NCBI GenBank assembly: GCA_016844515.1
Contig: JAERMP010000134.1
Location: forward strand, 1-6,415
Reading direction: 5' to 3'
DNA: 6,415 nucleotides
Source: Thermoleophilia bacterium
Lineage (GTDB): Bacteria > Actinomycetota > Thermoleophilia > Gaiellales > Gaiellaceae
The first letter of the stretch is position 1; the number at the start of each line of letters is the position of its first letter. Below, in pieces: positions 5,148 through 6,415 of the stretch. Position numbers and translations under genes: made by a program. A model generated the notes under the pieces. That model saw only the letters and a list, made by a program, of their open reading frames with translations, did not search any database and was not told the DNA's origin.

Positions 5148-5972
5148 GTGTCCGACGACGCGCCAACACGCCCCGTTCGCAGCCAATACGAGGACTTCGT
5201 GCGCCACGTCTTCACCGCGGGTGTGCCGAAGCACGACCGCACGGGCACGGGGACGGTGAGCGTGTTCGGCTACCAGATGCGCTTCGACCTGAGCGAGGGC
5301 TTCCCGCTCGTGACCACGAAGAAAGTGCACTTCCCGTCGATCGCCTACGAGCTCCTCTGGTTCCTGCGCGGCGAGGGCAACGTGCGTTGGCTGCAGGAGC
5401 ACGGAGTCACGATCTGGGACGAGTGGGCCGACGAGAACGGAGACCTCGGCCCCGTCTACGGAGTGCAGTGGCGCAGCTGGCCGACGCCGGACGGGGGTGC
5501 GGTCGACCAGATCGCGGAGGCCGTCAGGCTGCTCCGCGACCAGCCTGACTCCCGCCGGATCGTGGTCAGCGCGTGGAACGTCGCCGATCTTCCGGAGATG
5601 GCGCTTCAGCCGTGCCACGCCTTCTTCCAGCTCTACGTCGCGGACGGGAAGCTGAGCTGCCAGGTCTACCAGCGAAGCGCAGACGTGTTCCTCGGCGTGC
5701 CGTTCAACATCGCGAGCTACGCGCTCCTCACGCGCATGCTCGCGCAGCAGACAGATCTCGACCCCGGCGACCTGATCTGGACCGGTGGCGACTGCCACAT
5801 CTACGACAACCATCGCGAGCAGGTCGAGACGCTGGTCGGGCGAGATCCGTTCCCGTATCCCTCGCTCCGGTTGCTCCGGCGGCCGGACTCGATCTTCGAC
5901 TACGCCTTCGAGGACTTCGAGGTCGTGGGCTACGAGCATCATCCGGCGATCCGCGCGCCGGTCGCCGTGTGA
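5148..5972 (+). CDS. thyA: Thymidylate synthase
   Basis: ThyA methylates dUMP to dTMP with 5,10-methylene-tetrahydrofolate as carbon donor and reductant, leaving dihydrofolate; it acts as a cytosolic homodimer. The 274 residues align almost throughout with the classical enzyme. Seen are the phosphate-binding Arg31 in [15 protein letters not shown] (52-59), [18 protein letters not shown] (88-105), [11 protein letters not shown] (135-145), and catalytic Cys156 in PCHAFFQ. Further on are [20 protein letters not shown] with Asn187, the uracil-contacting asparagine, and [10 protein letters not shown] at the C-terminus. GTG 5148 is chosen because it puts the family N-terminus in place; the in-frame ATG 5058 would add 30 residues without family character. 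The stop overlaps the folA start as GTGA, so the two enzymes that make and recycle dihydrofolate are coupled. A complete and probably active gene. Confidence 0.97.
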   Translation: MSDDAPTRPVRSQYEDFVRHVFTAGVPKHDRTGTGTVSVFGYQMRFDLSEGFPLVTTKKVHFPSIAYELLWFLRGEGNVRWLQEHGVTIWDEWADENGDLGPVYGVQWRSWPTPDGGAVDQIAEAVRLLRDQPDSRRIVVSAWNVADLPEMALQPCHAFFQLYVADGKLSCQVYQRSADVFLGVPFNIASYALLTRMLAQQTDLDPGDLIWTGGDCHIYDNHREQVETLVGRDPFPYPSLRLLRRPDSIFDYAFEDFEVVGYEHHPAIRAPVAV

Positions 5973-6415
5973 AGGTCTCGCTCGTCGCCGCCGTCGCGCG
6001 CGGCGGCGTGATCGGCCGCGAGGGAACGATCCCGTGGCGGATCCCGGAAGACGTCGCCCGCTTCAAGGCGCTCACGACGGGCCATGCAGTCGTGATGGGA
6101 AGGCGCACCTGGGACTCGCTCCCCGACCGTTTCCGCCCGCTCCCCGAGCGCCGGAACATCATCGTGACGCGGAACCCGGACTGGAGCGCCGACGGCGCCG
6201 AGCGCGCCGCCTCGCTCGAGGAGGCTCTCCGCCTGCCCGAGGGCGCGGAGCAGGTCTTCGTGATCGGCGGCGGCGAGCTCTACGCCGAAGCACTCCCGCT
6301 GGCCGACGAGCTGCTGCTGACGGAGATCGACGCTGCGGTCGAGGGCGATACCTTCTTCCCGAGCTGGGATCGCGCGGCGTTCCATGAGAAGTCGCGCGAG
6401 CACCACGTGTCGGAG
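5969..6415 (+). CDS. folA: Dihydrofolate reductase (3' partial)
   Basis: FolA reduces dihydrofolate to tetrahydrofolate with NADPH, recycling the product of thymidylate synthase. The frame is open to the right edge: 149 residues are present and perhaps 15 or so are missing. Motifs are [18 protein letters not shown] at the N-terminus, [13 protein letters not shown] (21-33) with Trp23 and the catalytic acid Asp28, [12 protein letters not shown] (41-52) for NADPH binding, RRNIIVTR (61-68), [15 protein letters not shown] (96-110) with the cofactor-binding glycines, and [14 protein letters not shown] (118-131). It starts with GTG overlapping the thyA TGA by four bases; no separate Shine-Dalgarno is visible, so translation probably depends on ribosomes finishing thyA. 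The catalytic residues are intact and nothing looks broken apart from the window edge. Confidence 0.96.
   Translation, partial: MKVSLVAAVARGGVIGREGTIPWRIPEDVARFKALTTGHAVVMGRRTWDSLPDRFRPLPERRNIIVTRNPDWSADGAERAASLEEALRLPEGAEQVFVIGGGELYAEALPLADELLLTEIDAAVEGDTFFPSWDRAAFHEKSREHHVSE

Noticed and set aside
5785..6387. Plus-strand open frame overlapping the end of thyA and folA
   Set aside because: Arg/Ala/Pro-rich without motifs; the dihydrofolate reductase frame starting at 5969 explains the same bases convincingly.
5939..6406. Minus-strand open frame opposite folA
   Set aside because: Mirror of the folA frame, no recognisable domain.

Overview
The window looks like chromosomal DNA from a high-GC bacterium, most likely an actinobacterium. 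Coding blocks counted by hand run about 60-68% GC. The genes use GTG and probably TTG starts, and the ECF sigma factor is followed by an RskA-like membrane partner. The archaeal-looking GTP cyclohydrolase and the short 'AGPPPELP' anti-sigma N-terminus make me lean to the Thermoleophilia-like deep actinobacteria, but that placement is inference. Nine protein genes fill the window, and no gene-free stretch exceeds about 140 bases. I see no tRNA, rRNA, CRISPR array, insertion sequence or attachment site.

Left part (1-1433): the 3' part of an MptA/FolE2-type GTP cyclohydrolase runs rightward and meets plsY (acyl-phosphate glycerol-3-phosphate acyltransferase) tail to tail, with the two stop codons directly abutting. 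A strong inverted repeat sits just upstream of the plsY start. Middle part (1434-2731): two Fe/Mn superoxide dismutase family genes are divergently transcribed from an 80-base gap. One is a canonical Mn-type SodA. The other is a diverged paralogue that keeps all four metal ligands but has lost the second-sphere histidine motif.

Right-centre (2832-3946): an ECF sigma factor gene overlaps by ATGA with a single-pass membrane protein carrying an RskA-like C-terminal domain, a typical regulator and anti-regulator operon. Then (4070-5008) comes a somewhat less GC-rich gene for an uncharacterised uracil-DNA-glycosylase-superfamily-like protein. It is the least ordinary item in the window: it has candidate iron-sulfur cysteines and altered active-site motifs. 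The right end (5148-6415) is a thyA-folA pair, translationally coupled by GTGA overlap, with folA cut by the window edge.

Functionally, the two ends share folate chemistry: GTP cyclohydrolase makes the pterin precursor, thymidylate synthase consumes methylene-tetrahydrofolate, and dihydrofolate reductase regenerates tetrahydrofolate. The UDG-like gene beside thyA suggests a uracil/thymine theme. The SOD pair next to an ECF sigma/anti-sigma pair could be a stress-response cluster, but nothing in the sequence proves co-regulation.
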